The position numbers and the translations under genes are program-made. This document shows, piece after piece, positions 34,874-42,602 of a stretch of DNA of 64,000 nucleotides. Where the stretch lies: contig NZ_CP084463.1 in NCBI RefSeq assembly GCF_020405185.1, positions 992,001 through 1,056,000 on the forward strand, given 5' to 3'. Numbering within the stretch: position 1 is the first letter of the stretch; every line of letters begins with the position of its first letter. Origin of the DNA: Halomicrobium salinisoli. Lineage in GTDB: Archaea; Halobacteriota; Halobacteria; Halobacteriales; Haloarculaceae. Under the pieces are notes generated by a model that was not told where the DNA came from, ran no database searches, and saw only the letters and a program-made list of their open reading frames with translations.

Positions 34874-35611
34874 CTACGGGAAGCGCGGCGCGCTGGCGCC
34901 CGTCACCGCGATCTCGACGCGCCCCGTCGGCCGGAGGGCGACCGGCTCGTCGACGCCAACCGGGGACACCTCTTCGCCGTCGGCCACCAGGGTCACCGGG
35001 GCCTCGTCGCGCTCGACGCGCAGGCGCAGCGACGCCAGGGGGAGCACCCACTGGTCGGGATCGGTCGCGAAGGGCGCGATGGGCGCCACGGCGGCCACGC
35101 CCGTGTCGGGCGCGAGGACGGGCGCGTCGATGCGGCGCGCGTACTCCGTCGAACCGGCCGGGGTCGCGACGACGACGCCGTCGGCGCGGACCTGGGCCAC
35201 GTCGACGTCGCCGGCGACGACGGAGAACTCCGAGATTCGGGCCACCTCCGCGGAGACGAGCGTGACGTCCGACAGCGCCCGCGCGACGCGCTCGCCGTCC
35301 AGTTCGACCGAGAGCAGCGGGTGGCGCTCCACGTCCCACTCGCCGGCCGCGAGCGCGTCGGCGACCCCCGGCAGGTCGGCCGCGGCGACCGAGCGGAGGC
35401 CGCGGCCGGCGTCGGCGGGGAGGATCGGCGCCGTCGGCGCCCGGTGCGCGACGTCGAGCGTGGACTGCTCACCGACTGCCACGACGATCGACGGGTCCGC
35501 CGCGAGGACCGTCTCCGCGTCCCCCGCGACGACCGCGGCGTCGACCGCCTCCAGCGCGTCGCGGAGGTCCGGCGCCTCGCCGACGACGCCGACAACGGGC
35601 TCCTCGTCCAT
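34874..35611 (-). CDS. NAD kinase-like protein with a degenerate glycine motif
   Basis: A 245-residue protein of the ATP-NAD kinase/diacylglycerol kinase fold. The late family motif is kept as VVATPAGSTEYAR (canonical TPTGSTAY). The catalytic GGDGT motif is not: the matching position reads VVAVGEQSTLDVAH, losing the Asp that is the proposed base. So it may be inactive, or regulatory. Haloarchaea often have a second NAD kinase-like gene beside the bc locus. A TATA-like GGCTTTTTTC box at about 35634-35643 supports the ATG at 35611 over the GTG at 35617. Confidence 0.8.
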   Translation of the reverse strand: MDEEPVVGVVGEAPDLRDALEAVDAAVVAGDAETVLAADPSIVVAVGEQSTLDVAHRAPTAPILPADAGRGLRSVAAADLPGVADALAAGEWDVERHPLLSVELDGERVARALSDVTLVSAEVARISEFSVVAGDVDVAQVRADGVVVATPAGSTEYARRIDAPVLAPDTGVAAVAPIAPFATDPDQWVLPLASLRLRVERDEAPVTLVADGEEVSPVGVDEPVALRPTGRVEIAVTGASAPRFP

Positions 35612-35657
35612 ACGCACGGGTCCGTCCCGTCGGAGAAAAAAGCCCCGACAGCGCGCG

Positions 35658-36887
35658 CTACTCGCGCAGTCGCTGGCGGACGTACCGCGCGAGGATCGGC
35701 AGGTCCGAGAGGTGCAGCAGGCGCCCCATCGCCAGCTTGTTCCCCTGGTTGACCTCGCTGAGCGTGTCGTCGTCGGCGGCCCGCAGGTCGGCCATCAACT
35801 GGTCGTAGCGCTCGTTGGGCGCGAGGTACAGCAGCTCCGTCATCAGGAGCCGCGTGCGGGCCTTGGGCGCCACGTCGCCGTGCCAGAAGTCGTCGTAGAT
35901 CGACATGGCCTCGGCGGAGGTGTCGGGCTCGCCGGTGAGGCAGGCGTCGGCGGTGACGGCCGCCGCGCGGGCCGACTGCATGCCCTTGTTGATCCCCTCG
36001 CCCCACAGCGGATCGATCGTGGGGACGGTGTCGCCGATGGCCATGAAGCCGTCCGTGCTCAGCGACCCCGGCGGCTGGATGTGCGCCGAGCCGCGGTGCT
36101 GTTTGCCCTCCAGTCGGGTCGCGTCGGCGAAGCGAGGGTCCTCCTCGAGCCAGTACTCCAGGTAGTCGTCGATGGCCATCCCGTCCCGACCGTACTCCCG
36201 GTGGGCGTCGTTCTGGATGTAACAGAGACCGACCTTCGCCGTGTCGCCGCCGGTGTGGAAGATCCAGGAGTAGCCGCCCGGCGCCAGGTCGTGGTCCAGG
36301 CGCAGCATCATCGCGTCCGTGAGGTCGGGGTACTCGGGGTGGTTCACCTCGACGCCCTCCATCTCGTACTCGACGCCGATGGCCTGTCGCTCCCGCTTCA
36401 GGTCGGTGACGCCCAGTTCCTTGGCCAGCGGCGCGGACGGTCCGGTGGCGTCGACCACGACGTCGCCGTAGAGCTCCTCGTCCCCGTCGTAGCGGACGCC
36501 GACGACCGAGCCGTCCTCGACGATGGGGGCCGAGACGCGGGCGTCGAAGCGGAACTCGGCGCCCTCCTCGCGGCCCTCCGCGACGAGCCAGCGCTTGAAG
36601 TCCGCGAACTCCAGGACGGCGCCGGGCTGGTTGCGCACGAAGTGATCGTTGGGCGACTCGAGGACGACGTCGTCGGTGTAGTTCATGACGACGTCGTCGG
36701 GCACGTTGAACGACGCCATCATCGACGGGAAGGTGCCGGCGGTTGACTTGTTGCTCTGACGTGGGAACTCGTCTTCGGACTCTGTCTCGAGGACGACGAC
36801 GTCGTACCCTCTCGCGGCCACGTCCCGGGCGCACTGGGCCCCGGCAGGCCCGGCCCCGGCGATCACCACGTCAAAGCGGTCGCGCAT
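35658..36887 (-). CDS. Geranylgeranyl reductase-family FAD protein (lipid saturation)
   Basis: A 409-residue flavoprotein. The FAD motif is at the start (DVVIAGAGPAGAQCARDVAA), with GDVVVDATGPSAPLAKELG and the FAD-binding DGFMAIGDTVPTIDPLWGEG in the second half. This is the digeranylgeranylglycerophospholipid reductase group that saturates archaeal isoprenoid lipid tails. The exact substrate cannot be told. The ATG at 36887 is favoured as GATTAC (about 36913-36918) lies 27 nt upstream. It is divergent from the gene at 37038, with 150 nt between. Confidence 0.87.
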   Translation of the reverse strand: MRDRFDVVIAGAGPAGAQCARDVAARGYDVVVLETESEDEFPRQSNKSTAGTFPSMMASFNVPDDVVMNYTDDVVLESPNDHFVRNQPGAVLEFADFKRWLVAEGREEGAEFRFDARVSAPIVEDGSVVGVRYDGDEELYGDVVVDATGPSAPLAKELGVTDLKRERQAIGVEYEMEGVEVNHPEYPDLTDAMMLRLDHDLAPGGYSWIFHTGGDTAKVGLCYIQNDAHREYGRDGMAIDDYLEYWLEEDPRFADATRLEGKQHRGSAHIQPPGSLSTDGFMAIGDTVPTIDPLWGEGINKGMQSARAAAVTADACLTGEPDTSAEAMSIYDDFWHGDVAPKARTRLLMTELLYLAPNERYDQLMADLRAADDDTLSEVNQGNKLAMGRLLHLSDLPILARYVRQRLRE

Positions 36888-37037
36888 ACTCGCTGGTTGC
36901 ACCTGCGCGTAATCAACCTTGCTGAACTAACCGCACCGGTGTGGTGCGTTTCCGGTACGTATCCCAGGAGGAGTTGCCTCTCGAAAGGGTAAAGCCGCCG
37001 CCGAACACAGGACCGGGAGACGCGGGCCATCCCGCGG

Positions 37038-38207
37038 GTGGACATCATGCTCAAGACAGGTGCAGGGCGGCTCGCCGACAGCGGGCGGCTCCCGACGGCG
37101 CTGCGCGCGGTGCTGGGCTACTACGCCGACGCCGGCGTCTTCGACTACGGGAGCCTCGCGCTGAAACGCGCAGTCGACGACCGGACCGAGCGGATGATCG
37201 ACGACGTCTTCGGCATCGTCGAGGCGGCGCTGGCCGAGGAGTTCGACCGCCGGGCCGTCGAGTTCGACTACGACACGAAACTCGTCCTGCCCGCCCAGCT
37301 GACGCTCGGGTACGTCTACCGCCAGGCCCGCCGGGACGCCGACGGGGACCCGGTGACCGACGACATCGCAACGGGGGTCCCCGGAGTCAGCGAGGACGCG
37401 CTCGAACTCGGACCCGACCAGTCGCTGTCCCCGCGCGAGCGGGTCGTCCGGGCCGAGCAGATGACCCGCCTGTCTATCGAGGCGCTGATCGACGGCGACA
37501 TGCGCGACGCCGTCAACGACGACGAGTTCGAGGACTTCGAGGTGGACTTCGACGCGGACGCGCGCCGCGTCGCCGAGACCGCCCAGCAGGCGCTGCAGGC
37601 GGACCTCCAGGCCACGCTCGACGGCCTGCCGCCCGTCGTCGAGGAGACCTACCAGTGGGCCGTCGACTACAGCGAGGCCCACCAGGAGCGCGACGACTAC
37701 TTCCGGGGACTGATGACCGCGGCGGAGAACGACGAGGTCGACTCCCTGCCGGACGTCCGCGAGCAGTACAAGTTCGCCGACTTCGAGGAACCGCCCGAGG
37801 GCTTCTCCGAGGCGGAGATCGACCTGCCGTACTTCAGGACGCAGTACGCACGCGTCGGCGTCCTCTACGACGGCATGCTCGACCTCTACCGCCTCGCGGG
37901 CCTCGATATCAGCGACGACTTCGCGAAGGCCATCGTCCTCTCGATCGTCGGCGCCCAGATCTGGCTCGACGACGTCGACGACTACGACGACGACCGCCGC
38001 GAGGGCCAACTGACGCCCGTCACCGCGGAGTACCTGCTGGCCCCGGACGACGAGGCCGGCTATCGCCGCGTCGTCGACATCACCGAGCAGTACCTCGACC
38101 TCGCCAAGGAGTACGCCACCCGCGCCGACTCGCCGTTGACGGGCGTCGCCGTCGAGTACATCTACCGGTCCGGGAAGCCCGAGGTGCTGCCCGGGGCACC
38201 GACGTAG
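37038..38207 (+). CDS. Helical protein with an Asp-rich DDVDDYDDD motif, unknown function
   Basis: A 389-residue protein, largely helical. I recognise no named family. The Asp-rich segment QIWLDDVDDYDDDRREGQLT (about residues 311-330) resembles the second metal-binding motif of phytoene/squalene synthases (Q...RDVxxDxxRGR), so an isoprenoid synthase fold is possible. Its neighbour makes lipid changes. The last 191 bp, coding its C terminus, are repeated in slightly changed form at 41118-41308. Start: GTG at 37038, with an alternative ATG at 37047. Confidence 0.7.
   Translation: MDIMLKTGAGRLADSGRLPTALRAVLGYYADAGVFDYGSLALKRAVDDRTERMIDDVFGIVEAALAEEFDRRAVEFDYDTKLVLPAQLTLGYVYRQARRDADGDPVTDDIATGVPGVSEDALELGPDQSLSPRERVVRAEQMTRLSIEALIDGDMRDAVNDDEFEDFEVDFDADARRVAETAQQALQADLQATLDGLPPVVEETYQWAVDYSEAHQERDDYFRGLMTAAENDEVDSLPDVREQYKFADFEEPPEGFSEAEIDLPYFRTQYARVGVLYDGMLDLYRLAGLDISDDFAKAIVLSIVGAQIWLDDVDDYDDDRREGQLTPVTAEYLLAPDDEAGYRRVVDITEQYLDLAKEYATRADSPLTGVAVEYIYRSGKPEVLPGAPT
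38017..38207. repeat. Duplicated gene end, copy A (intact)
   Basis: Last 191 bp of the gene at 37038. It aligns without gaps to 41118-41308 (offset 3101) with 15 mismatches, 92% identity, mismatches being dense in the last 45 bp. Stop is TAG here and TGA there. Confidence 0.85.
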
Positions 38208-38699
38208 CGATGGGACCGAACGCGGGACAGAGACGGAGTCGGTAACAGACTACTACGCCGTCACTGCTCCGAACGATCGGAACTGGTCACTTGAGTGTGA
38301 CTTTCTAATACGGTGTTACCCCTTCGATTCGAACTGCTGGGGAATTCGGACCACGGAACCCACTGTCAGTCCGCGAGGCGAGAGTGAACCGGGACCTATC
38401 CGAGCGTAATAGTTCTGTGATCGGACGCGACGCTTCGGAGGCCGCGATTCGCGACTGGGCGGGGCGATCCCGCTCTCAGTGCCGGGGAGACGCCCCCTCG
38501 CGAGGGCGTTAACTGGCTAAAAGATCCCGTTACGACTGCCGGCCACTACGACTCGGAACGGCGACAGTGTCCGCGAAACGCACTCTCTTGATACCAATAT
38601 TTACATTTACAGGAAATATAGCCCCTGTCTGTTACCGATAGGGTGCCTGATTACAAAAGCAGTTAATTACAAAATTCGGATATCGCGATTGCCCTCACC
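38208..38699. other. 492-bp non-coding left arm of the accessory island
   Basis: Lower GC than the flanks. No coding frame found. It holds a TTACAAAA direct repeat (in 38650-38675) and TATA-like sequences around 38667-38676, a likely promoter region for the gene at 38700. Confidence 0.6.
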
Positions 38700-39827
38700 A
38701 TGTCCGGAGCACGGCAATGGGATGGCACCAGTTCACGCACGGTGGGCGAAGAGTACACGGTCCGCTGGTTCCAACCGGGTGACGCCGACGAGGTACACCG
38801 GTTCGTCGCCTCTGAACTGCACCGGAAGAACCCGACCGAGTGGTTCGACTGGAAGTACGTCGACGCGCCCTACCTCTCGCACGTCCCGTTCACTCTCGCA
38901 GAACACGGCGACGAGATCGTCGGCGTGCACGGATACGCCCCCGCGCCGTTGCGCGCCGGTGACCGCGTCCGCCTCGCCCTGCAGCCGGTCGACGCCTTTG
39001 TGGACCCGTCGCACCGCCAGCAGGGTATCTTCACGGCGCTGGTTCGACAGGGACTCGACAGGTACCGGGAGGAGTCGCCGGCACTGTTCTTCAACACCCC
39101 GACCGACGGGGCGCTGCGAGTCCACCGGAAGCTCGGCTGGGAGTTACTCGGCGACCTGGCGCTCTACTACCGCGTACAGCGACCGTCGGCCCTCGACGTG
39201 CTCGACGTTGACGGGGCGCCCGGTCAGTTGATCGACCACGCGTACGACGCCGTCGCGCGAGGCTCCCTCGCGGTGCTGGACGCAACGGCGCCGTCAGCGA
39301 GTGAAATCGACGTCACCCGACACGAGGAGCTCCCGGTCGAGACGCTCGCGTCGCTGTACGAGACGAGTGTTCCGGACCGGCTCCACATCTGCCGCGAGCC
39401 CCGGTACTACGAGTGGTGGCTGGACGATCCGAACGCCGACTACGCGGCGTACGTGGCTCGCGTCGACGGAACGCCCGTCGGGGCCGTCGTCACCCGACAG
39501 GCGACGCGGAACGTACTACAGATCCGGGACGCCGTTCCGCTCGGATCGGCCCGGTCTCGTTCAGTCTTCGGGACCCTGCTCGCGGCGGTAGTCACCGACA
39601 ACGCGGACGTCCCCGTCGTCAAAACAGCCGGTGCGACGCTGCCCGGCGGGCTCCTGAAACGCTTCGGATTCGTGAGGGATTCGCTCCCGGTTCTGGAGTC
39701 GGTCTCGTCGTCGTTCTACGTGGCGTGCCGATCGCTGGACGACGGGCGATCCGAGGAAGTCTTCCCGGGAGACGCGACTGACCGATCGAACTGGCGTTTC
39801 ACCTTCCTCGAGATGAACAGGGACTGA
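38700..39827 (+). CDS. GNAT-like N-acyltransferase, accessory island
   Basis: A 375-residue protein. Residues about 20-165 look like a GNAT domain: WFQPGDADEVHRFVASELHR, GVHGYAPAPLR, LALQPVDAFVDPSHRQQGIF with the acetyl-CoA R/Q-x-x-G site, and the NTPTDGALRVHRKLGWELLG end. A second, weaker GNAT-like half (about 205-345) includes YEWWLDDPNADYAAYVARVD. Such double GNAT/FemAB-like proteins occur in surface glycan and peptide-ligase clusters. It lies 5 nt before an ATP-grasp gene, so both likely act in one pathway; substrate unknown. Confidence 0.75.
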   Translation: MSGARQWDGTSSRTVGEEYTVRWFQPGDADEVHRFVASELHRKNPTEWFDWKYVDAPYLSHVPFTLAEHGDEIVGVHGYAPAPLRAGDRVRLALQPVDAFVDPSHRQQGIFTALVRQGLDRYREESPALFFNTPTDGALRVHRKLGWELLGDLALYYRVQRPSALDVLDVDGAPGQLIDHAYDAVARGSLAVLDATAPSASEIDVTRHEELPVETLASLYETSVPDRLHICREPRYYEWWLDDPNADYAAYVARVDGTPVGAVVTRQATRNVLQIRDAVPLGSARSRSVFGTLLAAVVTDNADVPVVKTAGATLPGGLLKRFGFVRDSLPVLESVSSSFYVACRSLDDGRSEEVFPGDATDRSNWRFTFLEMNRD

Positions 39828-39832
39828 GACAG

Positions 39833-41038
39833 ATGTCACGCAATACCCCGCCCTCGATCATGGTGCTCGACGGCGACAACGCCAACGCGCTCCCGGTCGC
39901 GACGGAGCTCTCCGAGGACCTGGACGCCACGATTATCGGCGTCGGGACGAGCGACTGGAGCCGCCTGCTGCGGTCCAGACACTGCGACGTCGGCGCGACG
40001 ACCGTCCACGCCAGCCACCCCCAGTACGCCGAACGGGTGCTGGAACTCCTCGACGTCTATCGGCCCGATCTCCTCCTCCCGCTGGGCCACGGCTCGGTGT
40101 CCGCCCTCGAGGGCGTCCGCGACCGGCTGCCGGAGGACGTGGCCTGCTCTCTTCCCCCGTCGGAATCGCTGGACATCGCGCTGGACAAACTCGCGACTGG
40201 CGAGGTGGCGAAGTACCTCGACGTCGGGAGGCCCGAAGAGTACACCGACCACGTGCGCGAACTGCGGGCCGGCGGCCGCCCCGACGACGTCGCGGACCTC
40301 CCGTTCCCACTCTTCCTGAAGGCCCGCTTCGAGCGGGGACGGACGGTCACGGCGAGGGTCGACGAGCCGTCGGAGTTCTGGTCCACTTACGAGGACGTGG
40401 AGGCCGACGCTGAAACGGAAGTCGTCGTCCAGTCGTACGTCCCCGGTGACCGGACGTTCGGCGTCGGCCTCCTGTACGACGAGGGGACGCCGCGACTGCT
40501 GTTCGCCCACGAGGAGATCCAGTCAGTTCCTCGGCGGGGCGGGACCGGGACCAGAGTACGCGTCTTCCGGGATCCCCGGATCGAGACGGACGCGCTCCGC
40601 CTCCTCGACTCGCTCGACTGGCACGGCCCCGCGCTCGTCGAGTTCAAGCGGCGTCCCGATGGGTCCTACGCGCTGATGGAGATCAACCCGAAGTTCTGGG
40701 CGTCGTACGCGCTCGCGAGCCGGTCCGGCTACCGGTTCGCCTCGACGCTCGCAGCCCGGGCGCTGGACCTGTCGTCCCCGAACTTCCGTCGCGTCCCGGA
40801 CCAGACCGGGGAGATGGTGTTCCCGCTGCAGGAGCTGCAGTTCGCTGCGGGAGCGGCCGATGAATCGGTCCTGCAGTCCGCCGCGTCGATGCTCTGGCCC
40901 CCGACGGCGATGGACATCAACGTCCGCGACATCGGCGCGTGGCTCACGCCGCCGACGTCCGTCGACAATGTGGACGCGCTGGACACCGACGGCGGACCGG
41001 GGATCGCAGTTGACGAGACGGACGTCTGGTCCGCCTGA
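39833..41038 (+). CDS. ATP-grasp ligase, accessory island
   Basis: A 401-residue enzyme of the ATP-grasp superfamily, probably a carboxylate-amine ligase. There is an N-terminal Rossmann-like part (IMVLDGDNANALPVATELSE), a central lysine-bearing strand (FPLFLKARFERG), QSYVPGD, and metal/ATP-binding residues in ALVEFKRRPDGSYALMEINP and KFWAS. The LMEINPKFW is the family's Glu/Asn pair. Its partner acyltransferase ends 5 nt upstream. Similar pairs are found in surface polysaccharide or small-peptide clusters; the product is not known. Confidence 0.82.
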   Translation: MSRNTPPSIMVLDGDNANALPVATELSEDLDATIIGVGTSDWSRLLRSRHCDVGATTVHASHPQYAERVLELLDVYRPDLLLPLGHGSVSALEGVRDRLPEDVACSLPPSESLDIALDKLATGEVAKYLDVGRPEEYTDHVRELRAGGRPDDVADLPFPLFLKARFERGRTVTARVDEPSEFWSTYEDVEADAETEVVVQSYVPGDRTFGVGLLYDEGTPRLLFAHEEIQSVPRRGGTGTRVRVFRDPRIETDALRLLDSLDWHGPALVEFKRRPDGSYALMEINPKFWASYALASRSGYRFASTLAARALDLSSPNFRRVPDQTGEMVFPLQELQFAAGAADESVLQSAASMLWPPTAMDINVRDIGAWLTPPTSVDNVDALDTDGGPGIAVDETDVWSA

Positions 41039-41117
41039 GACTGAATCCCGGTCTGGTTTCGTGAGTGGCGACATCGGTGACGGCTCCGCGACGACCGACG
41101 CTCGGGGGAGACGGCCT

Positions 41118-41308
41118 CCGTCACCGCGGAGTACCTGCCGGCCCCGGACGACGAGGCCGGTTGCCGCCGCGTCGTCGACATCACCGAGCAGTACCTCGAC
41201 CTCGCCAGGGAGTACGCCACCCGCGCCGACTCGCCGTTGACGGGCGTCGCCGTCGAGTACATCTACCGATACGGCGAACCCGAGGTGCTGCCCGGCGCGC
41301 CGAAGTGA
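41118..41308 (+). pseudogene. Headless 3' fragment of the 37038 gene (copy B)
   Basis: 191 bp matching 38017-38207 at 92% without a gap. In the matching frame it encodes about 62 residues (VTAEYLPAPDDEAGCRRVVD to LPGAPK), differing from the intact copy at 6 positions. No start codon or upstream homologous sequence is seen. It borders the GNAT/ATP-grasp island on the right, so it is a relic of an integration, recombination or duplication. Confidence 0.85.
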
Positions 41309-41379
41309 GGGGGAGAACGGTTACTCGAAGCGCCCGATTCGGGCCGCGTGTCGCGTGACGCGCGGTGGTCGCGGACCGC

Positions 41380-41619
41380 TCACGCGTTCACGCCGTCCTG
41401 TGGCGTCGGCGTCACGTCGACCTCCGCGTCGTCGCGTACCGTTACGGTGTGTCCGGCGTAGGAGAACTGGACAGTCGTGTCCGCAGCGATGTCTTCGAGG
41501 TCGTTGAGCGTGTCGACGTCGATCGACCTGCCGAGCGGTGGGAGCTCCAGCGGGTGTTTCCCCGTCTGACTCGCGACCGCCTGCACTGTTCGCTGAGTGA
41601 TTGGTTGACTGTCCGCCAT
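41380..41619 (-). CDS. HalOD1 output-domain protein
   Basis: A 79-residue stand-alone HalOD1 domain, a haloarchaeal output module often attached to receiver domains. Seen: TQRTVQAVASQTGKHPLELP, PLGRSIDVDTLNDL and VQFSYAGHTVTVRDDAEVDV. There is no receiver domain. Its job is unknown, probably signalling. The ATG at 41619 is supported by a GATTTATTG box at 41643-41651, 25-32 nt upstream; the ATG at 41667 would be upstream of this box. Confidence 0.82.
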   Translation of the reverse strand: MADSQPITQRTVQAVASQTGKHPLELPPLGRSIDVDTLNDLEDIAADTTVQFSYAGHTVTVRDDAEVDVTPTPQDGVNA

Positions 41620-41642
41620 ATCTACCGAGAGGGGCAACGTTT

Positions 41643-41651
41643 CAATAAATC
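41643..41651 (-). promoter_or_regulatory. TATA box of the HalOD1 gene
   Basis: GATTTATTG on the minus strand at leaderless spacing, which decides the short start at 41619. Confidence 0.55.
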
Positions 41652-41751
41652 TTCGCGTATCAAGCACACAACTACCCGGAAGCGAGTGGGTGACTTGCGG
41701 TCCCTGAGTGTCGGCGCCCGGCGAGAAAGAACGTCGAGACGGGGAGACCGG

Positions 41752-42153
41752 TCAGTCGTCCGCCGGCGCCGGCTCCTGGTCTCTGACGTAGTCGAATATC
41801 TCGTCCGTCTCGGCGATGAAGTGGTCCTCGTCGACTTCGTTCCCGTGTAGCAGCGTCGAGAAGTACGCGGTATCGCCGGCCACGTTCACCGCCTCCTTGA
41901 GTTCGACGTCCGTCACGTCCGCGAGTCGCGCCTCCTCCCTGTGGAAGTAGGTGCAGTAGGGACACTTCATCACGGCCGCCGCGCCGACGCCGACGAGCGC
42001 TTTCTCCCGGGCGGACAGCTCCGTCTCGCCGAGGCCGAGGTCCCGGAAGATGCCCCAGCTGTGGTCGGCCGCCGGTTCGCTGAGGACGCCCATCCAGTCG
42101 GGCACCTGCCCGAGGGTGTCCTCCATCTCCTGCCGCGTTTGCTCTGATACCAT
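41752..42153 (-). CDS. AhpD-like carboxymuconolactone decarboxylase-family protein
   Basis: A 133-residue protein of the AhpD/CMD family. The redox centre is KCPYCTYFHREEA, with CxxC plus the nearby histidine, so it acts as a thiol peroxidase or disulfide reductase rather than a decarboxylase. ALVGVGAAAVM precedes it as in AhpD. The ATG at 42153 gives the normal length; a longer frame upstream has no homologous look. No peroxiredoxin gene is adjacent. Confidence 0.88.
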   Translation of the reverse strand: MVSEQTRQEMEDTLGQVPDWMGVLSEPAADHSWGIFRDLGLGETELSAREKALVGVGAAAVMKCPYCTYFHREEARLADVTDVELKEAVNVAGDTAYFSTLLHGNEVDEDHFIAETDEIFDYVRDQEPAPADD

Positions 42154-42414
42154 GGTGGCTCCGCCTCTCTCGGTCGTGCTCGCGTCCCGCGAAGTCCGGG
42201 AGGGGCAATTCGGTATCTTCGCGCCCGACCGACATAGCCGTATTCTGAGGACGGTGACCACTCCGAGGTGTTTGCTCGCGGTATGAACAACGTCCAGTAC
42301 CGCGACAGGTGCGCAGTGCGTGCTCGTTAGCCCTTTGATAGACATCGGCACGCAGAGTTGCTGTACAGGCCGCGATCAGGTGCGGGAGAACGAGAGGAGA
42401 GCGGAGTAGTAGCG
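42154..42414. other. Intergenic gap, no gene seen
   Basis: 261 bp between the AhpD-like start and the hairpin element (copy 2). No coding frame; the promoter for the AhpD-like gene must lie here but a clear TATA at leaderless distance is missing. Confidence 0.4.
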
Positions 42415-42602
42415 AGCATCCGCGCCGAGCGAAGCGAGGCGCGGTTCACCGGATTCGCGCGAAGCGCGAATCCGGGAGTTTTTCGCCCACGTTTTTGCAA
42501 GCCGAGCGGGACCGAAGGTCCCGCTGGCCGTGCGAACGGGCGCTACGCGCCCGTGAGCAGACGGGGGTCGCCGGAGGCGACCCCCCGCAGTAAAAAGGTG
42601 GT
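42415..42602 (-). repeat. Modular 3'-end hairpin element, copy 2
   Basis: Read on the minus strand it begins 2 nt after the korB stop with block A CCACCTTTTTACTGCGG, then three hairpins: 12 bp in GGGGGTCGCCTCCGGCGACC..., ACGGGCGCG/CGCGCCCGT-type, and AGCGGGACC/GGTCCCGCT, then block B CAAAAACGTGGGCGAAAAAC, a hairpin CCGGATTCGCGC/GCGCGAATCCGG, and block C GTGAACCGCGCC...GGCGCGGATGCT (42415-42449). It is longer than copies 1 and 3, having extra hairpins between blocks A and B. Confidence 0.8.

Noticed and set aside
36932..36948. Short inverted repeat CGCACC/GGTGCG between the reductase and the DDVDDYDDD gene
   Set aside because: Only 6 bp, GC-rich, and likely by chance in this genome; no further support for an operator.
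38321..38345. T-loop-like TTCGAATC on the minus strand in the left arm of the accessory island
   Set aside because: The 5-bp T-stem does not pair, and no acceptor or anticodon stem is found. Not a tRNA or tRNA fragment.
41065..41358. Open frame over the 3' gene remnant
   Set aside because: It is out of frame with the matching fragment at 41118-41308 and is Arg/Pro-rich, a shadow frame.
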